9,157 bases of DNA, taken from assembly GCA_028281215.1 (NCBI GenBank), contig JANQKH010000749.1, positions 1 through 9,157 on the forward strand, read 5' to 3'. The position numbers and the translations under genes were made by a program. A model generated the notes under the pieces. It saw nothing but the letters and a program-made list of their open reading frames with translations. It searched no databases and was not told the DNA's origin. The stretch comes from Phycisphaeraceae bacterium (GTDB lineage: Bacteria; Planctomycetota; Phycisphaerae; Phycisphaerales; Phycisphaeraceae). This document shows positions 6,841-9,157 of the stretch, one piece after another (within the stretch, counting starts at the first letter, position 1; each line of letters opens with the position of its first letter).

Positions 6841-7593
6841 TTATTCCGCTTTGGTGTCATCGGATTCGTCGCCGGCATCGTCACTTGAGGCGGCGTCATC
6901 CGTAGCGGGAGCTTCGTCAGTGCCGGCCGTGGAATCTGTTTCGGTGACTTCGTCTGCTACGGCGGTGGCGGTTTCTTCCGCAGCCGCCGCCTCTATCTCG
7001 CCATCGGCTTCAGCTTCGTCCTGCTTGTCCGATTGCTCCGACTTACCTTTGCCCTTGCGGAGTTTGGCGGCGAATTCCATTCGCTTGTTGGCCTTGTCGC
7101 GCCGGCGGGAGTAGTTGCCGCTGACCTGCGGCCCCTCTTCTTCGCCGACCAATTGCAGGACACAGAGTTGGGCTGCGTCGCCGATGCGGAACTTGGCGAG
7201 TTTGATGATGCGGGTGTAACCGCCGTCACGTTCCTGATATCGCGGCGCGATGTCGTCAACGAGTTTCTTCACCACGCGCGGGCCGTCCTGCAACTCGTGG
7301 TACTTGTTGACCTTGTACCCGTCGGCGTGTAGATCCTTGCGGTCGAAGTCTTTCAGGTCGCGGTCAACCAGAATGGGATTTCCGATGGCCTTGATGATTC
7401 GCCGACGTGCGGTGAGGTCGCCCTTCTTGGCGGTGGTGATCAGCTTTTCGACAAACGCCTGCACCGCTTTGGCTTTGGGTATTGTCGTGGTGATCTGCTC
7501 ATGGGTGAACAGCGCGATTGCCAAGTTGCGGAACAGCGCAGTGCGGTGTTCGGTGTCGCGTCCGAGTTTTTTGCCAGCTACCTGGTGTCGCAT
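6841..7593 (-). CDS. rplQ: 50S ribosomal protein L17 with internal insertion and acidic C-terminal tail
   Basis: Large-subunit ribosomal protein L17. The N-terminus MRHQVAGKKLGRDTEHRTAL and the following RNLAIALFTHEQITTT and VEKLITTAKKGDLTARRR stretches are unmistakable, as is the later IAPRYQERDGGYTRIIKL (115-132) and GDAAQLCVLQLVG (138-150). Typical bacterial L17 is about 115-130 aa; this one is 250 aa. Two additions explain the difference: about 30 residues at 73-104 between the central helix and the GPRVVKKL helix, and a tail from about 151. The tail starts basic (RRRDKANKRMEFAAKLRKGK, 163-182) and then becomes a low-complexity Glu/Asp/Ala/Thr segment (186-250) expected to be disordered. 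The ATG at 7593 has GAGGAG 7 nt upstream (7601-7606). It follows rpoA after 121 nt and is the last gene before the terminator. Confidence 0.96.
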   Translation of the reverse strand: MRHQVAGKKLGRDTEHRTALFRNLAIALFTHEQITTTIPKAKAVQAFVEKLITTAKKGDLTARRRIIKAIGNPILVDRDLKDFDRKDLHADGYKVNKYHELQDGPRVVKKLVDDIAPRYQERDGGYTRIIKLAKFRIGDAAQLCVLQLVGEEEGPQVSGNYSRRRDKANKRMEFAAKLRKGKGKSEQSDKQDEAEADGEIEAAAAEETATAVADEVTETDSTAGTDEAPATDDAASSDDAGDESDDTKAE

Positions 7594-7714
7594 GACTAAG
7601 CTCCTCGATGCTCCGGTTCGTCGAAGACATCTTCATGGGGTCTTTGGTGTGGTGGCTCGCCTGGTCGTCAACCGGCCTGATCGCCACCGTCTTTCTCACT
7701 GTTCGGCTACTGGA
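7594..7714 (-). other. rpoA-rplQ spacer
   Basis: A 121-nt gap within the operon. I see only the rplQ ribosome binding site and weak inverted repeats, for example GGTGGC pairing with GCCACC about 26 nt apart, and no promoter or terminator. A GTG-started frame from 7699 runs through it into rplQ out of frame and does not look coding. Confidence 0.5.
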
Positions 7715-8716
7715 TCAGACTTCCGACTGCAACTCGGCAGGCAGTTCCATGTCCAGGGATAATCCCATCTCCGTCAGTTTGCGCTTAACTTCACGCAGTG
7801 ACGTCTTGCCGAACGAACGCACTTTCAAAAGTTCCGGCTCCGACTTGGTGACCAGTTCCGCCACGGTCTGCAACTTGGCGGACTCGAGGCAGTTACTGGC
7901 GCGGACGGACAAATCCAGTTCATTCAGCGGCATCTTCAATTTGCGAATGAGCTCTTCTTCAACCTTGGCGGCCTGGGAAGCGGTTTCGCTGGCGACCTGT
8001 TCGCCGAGTTCGAAGTACTGCACGAATGGATTGAGGTGTTTGCGGAGGATCTTCGCCGCTTCGACCAGCGCCATTTCAGGCGTCACCGTGCCGTTGGTCC
8101 ACACTTCGATCGTCAGCTTGTCATAGTTGGTCTTTTGCCCGACGCGGGTGTCTTCCACCTTGTAGCGCACGCGGGTGACCGGGGAGAAGATGGCGTCGAT
8201 CGGAATCACACCGACTTCCTTGTCTTCCGTGCTATCGTAGTATTCGCTGGCGGGGACGTAGCCGCGACCTTTTTCGACACGGAATTCCATGTCGAAATCG
8301 ATTTCTTTCGTCAACGTCGCCAGGATAAGTTCCTTGTTGTGGATCGTGACGGACGTGTCCGCTTCGATCAGGTCACAGGTGACTTCACCGGGGCCCTCGG
8401 CTTCGAGTTTCATGGAGCGGCCTTCGTCGCCTTCAAGTGCAACGACCATGTTCTTAACGTTGAGAATGATGTCGGTGACATCTTCCTGTACGCCTTCAAG
8501 GCTGCTGAACTCATGGTCGGCACCTTTGATTTTGACCTGGGTGACAGCCGCCCCTTCCAAACTGGAAAGGAGGATTCGCCGCAGACTGTTGCCGACGGTC
8601 GTACCGAAGCCGCGTTCAAACGGCTCAACCGTGAACTTGCCGTAGCTTTCGTTGTTGATTTCCGGGTCAGGCAGAACGCGTGAGGGCAGTTCCAGACCTC
8701 GCCATCGAATTCGCAT
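7715..8716 (-). CDS. rpoA: DNA-directed RNA polymerase subunit alpha
   Basis: Alpha subunit of RNA polymerase, 333 aa, normal length. It dimerises to scaffold assembly of beta and beta', and its C-terminal domain binds promoter UP elements and activators. The N-terminal domain (about 1-235) contains GKFTVEPFERGFGTTVGNSL (26-45), RRILLSSLEG (46-55), the VGVIPIDAIFSPVTRVRY block (168-185), VGQKTNYDKL (192-201) and TPEMALVEAAKILRKHLNPF (212-231). After a linker, the C-terminal domain (about 262-322) has LSVRASNCL (269-277) and SFGKTSLREVKRKL (301-314). The ATG at 8716 is chosen over the adjacent GTG at 8719 because GGAG (8724-8727) is 7 nt away and homologues begin M(R/H)IRWRGLELPSRV. It sits between rpsK and rplQ, as in alpha operons that lack rpsD. 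Confidence 0.97.
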   Translation of the reverse strand: MRIRWRGLELPSRVLPDPEINNESYGKFTVEPFERGFGTTVGNSLRRILLSSLEGAAVTQVKIKGADHEFSSLEGVQEDVTDIILNVKNMVVALEGDEGRSMKLEAEGPGEVTCDLIEADTSVTIHNKELILATLTKEIDFDMEFRVEKGRGYVPASEYYDSTEDKEVGVIPIDAIFSPVTRVRYKVEDTRVGQKTNYDKLTIEVWTNGTVTPEMALVEAAKILRKHLNPFVQYFELGEQVASETASQAAKVEEELIRKLKMPLNELDLSVRASNCLESAKLQTVAELVTKSEPELLKVRSFGKTSLREVKRKLTEMGLSLDMELPAELQSEV

Positions 8717-8723
8717 CACAGTG

Positions 8724-8727
8724 CTCC
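8724..8727 (-). promoter_or_regulatory. Ribosome binding site of rpoA
   Basis: GGAG lies 7 nt before the ATG at 8716 and 4 nt before the GTG at 8719; the spacing favours the ATG. Confidence 0.65.
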
Positions 8728-8731
8728 AGTT

Positions 8732-8752
8732 TCAGCAGCCTTGGGGTTTCAA
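8732..8752 (-). other. Possible six-codon leader ORF in frame upstream of rpoA
   Basis: TTG at 8750-8752 is preceded at 5 nt by a strong Shine-Dalgarno core, GGAGG (8758-8762). It opens a frame of six codons (predicted MKPQGC) closed by TGA at 8732-8734. The frame is the same as rpoA: four sense codons then the GTG-ATG start region follow the TGA. A 5-bp hairpin (CCTTG/CAAGG) overlaps the TTG start. The ribosome binding site here is stronger than rpoA's own, which suggests a leader or translational-coupling role. It may equally be a chance purine run; there is no direct evidence that it is translated. Confidence 0.3.
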
Positions 8753-8858
8753 GGTTTCCTCCGACAGCACGCGTGAATCGCTCGCTGCTGTGCCGAACGA
8801 TCCGCTTCTTTGTCGGGGGATATGTATTGTCGTTACGTTGAACGTTGCAACGGGTTGC

Positions 8859-8878
8859 CGGTGTCCCAAAGGACACCG
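8859..8878 (-). other. Perfect 8-bp hairpin in the rpsK-rpoA spacer
   Basis: CGGTGTCC and GGACACCG pair perfectly around a TTTG loop, 26 nt after the rpsK stop. No T-tract follows, so it is not a standard terminator. A 10-bp palindrome CGTTGCAACG (8843-8852) lies just downstream. An mRNA processing, stability or protein-binding site is possible; its role is unknown. Confidence 0.55.
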
Positions 8879-8904
8879 CGTTCAGACAGTTCTTCAAAAG
8901 ATGA

Positions 8905-9157
8905 TCAGACGCGTCGTCGCTTGCGGGGCCGGCAACCGTTGTGTGGAATTGCGGTGCGATCTTCCACGGCGGTGATCTTGAGCCCGGCACGTTGTAGTGC
9001 GGTCACGGCCGATTCACGTCCAGAGCCGGCGCCGCGGATCCGAACTTCGACCTCAACCATGCCGACCTTTTTGGCTTTTTGAGCGCACTCTTCGGCGGCG
9101 CGGGTGGCTGCGAACGGCGTGCTCTTGCGTGAGCCCTTGGAGCCGACCACGCCGGCC
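8905..9157 (-). CDS. rpsK: 30S ribosomal protein S11, C-terminal part (start outside window)
   Basis: Small-subunit ribosomal protein S11, part of the platform contacting 16S rRNA near the mRNA exit site. The last 83 codons are present, about two thirds of the usual roughly 129 aa. Recognisable blocks are GSKGSRKSTPFAATRAAEEC, VEVRIRGAGSGRESAVTALQ and the closing IPHNGCRPRKRRRV (homologues commonly end GCRPPKRRRV). The stop is TGA at 8905-8907. The frame continues beyond the right edge (Ala-Gly-Val-Val-Gly at the border), so the GTG at 9150 is an internal codon and not the start. It is upstream of rpoA in the alpha operon with a 188-nt gap and no rpsD between them. Confidence 0.96.
   Translation of the reverse strand, partial: AGVVGSKGSRKSTPFAATRAAEECAQKAKKVGMVEVEVRIRGAGSGRESAVTALQRAGLKITAVEDRTAIPHNGCRPRKRRRV

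Noticed and set aside
7499..7699. A 66-codon GTG-started minus-strand frame spanning the rpoA-rplQ gap
   Set aside because: It overlaps the start of rplQ out of frame, has no ribosome binding site of note and shows no family resemblance.
8667..8990. A 107-codon minus-strand frame covering the rpsK-rpoA gap, examined as a possible rpsD remnant
   Set aside because: Its translation has no S4-like sequence and it overlaps both rpsK and rpoA out of frame.
9148..9150. GTG as a start codon for the S11 gene
   Set aside because: Conserved S11 residues continue upstream to the window edge, so this is an internal Val codon.

Overview
The window looks like a chromosomal segment of a planctomycete (phylum Planctomycetota; class not resolved). 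Two lines of evidence support this. First, it carries a DUF1549/DUF1553 cytochrome-motif protein paired with a DUF1501 protein, two families greatly expanded in Planctomycetota and relatives. Second, RpoA begins MRIRWRGLELPSRV and L17 has an internal insertion plus a long acidic tail, both in the style of this phylum. All six genes lie on the minus strand, so transcription runs from high to low coordinates. I see no mobile element, CRISPR array, tRNA, rRNA or phage gene.

Right end (9157 down to about 6773): the distal part of the ribosomal alpha operon, namely rpsK (S11, its start lies outside the window), rpoA and rplQ. rpsD (S4), which sits between rpsK and rpoA in many bacteria, is absent. 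Its place is taken by a 188-nt spacer holding a perfect 8-bp hairpin and a tiny six-codon leader-like frame with a strong Shine-Dalgarno sequence, in frame with rpoA. The operon ends in a textbook Rho-independent terminator (6773-6804).

Middle (6774 down to 2271): a two-gene unit. A good sigma-70-type promoter (TTGTCG, 17 nt, TATAAT) overlaps the terminator's T-tract. Its leader contains a GC-rich hairpin ahead of a 980-aa Sec-exported protein with PSCyt1, DUF1549 and DUF1553 regions, two CxxCH motifs and an inserted golvesin/xanthan-lyase-type beta domain. After 50 nt comes a 470-aa Tat-exported DUF1501 protein. The pair probably works in the periplasm or at the cell surface. Its biochemical function is not established.

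Left end (2126 down to 1): a 500-aa MscS-family mechanosensitive channel with a signal peptide and a long, highly charged coiled-coil region before the pore. It is followed by the N-terminal third of a cardiolipin-synthase-type phospholipase D protein that runs off the window. Both are membrane-stress functions (osmotic release and anionic lipid synthesis), so they may be related, but this is inference from adjacency.

Nothing here is clearly a new system. The least explained items are the DUF1549/DUF1501 pair with its inserted carbohydrate-binding-like domain, the rpsK-rpoA spacer with its mini-ORF, and the acidic L17 tail.
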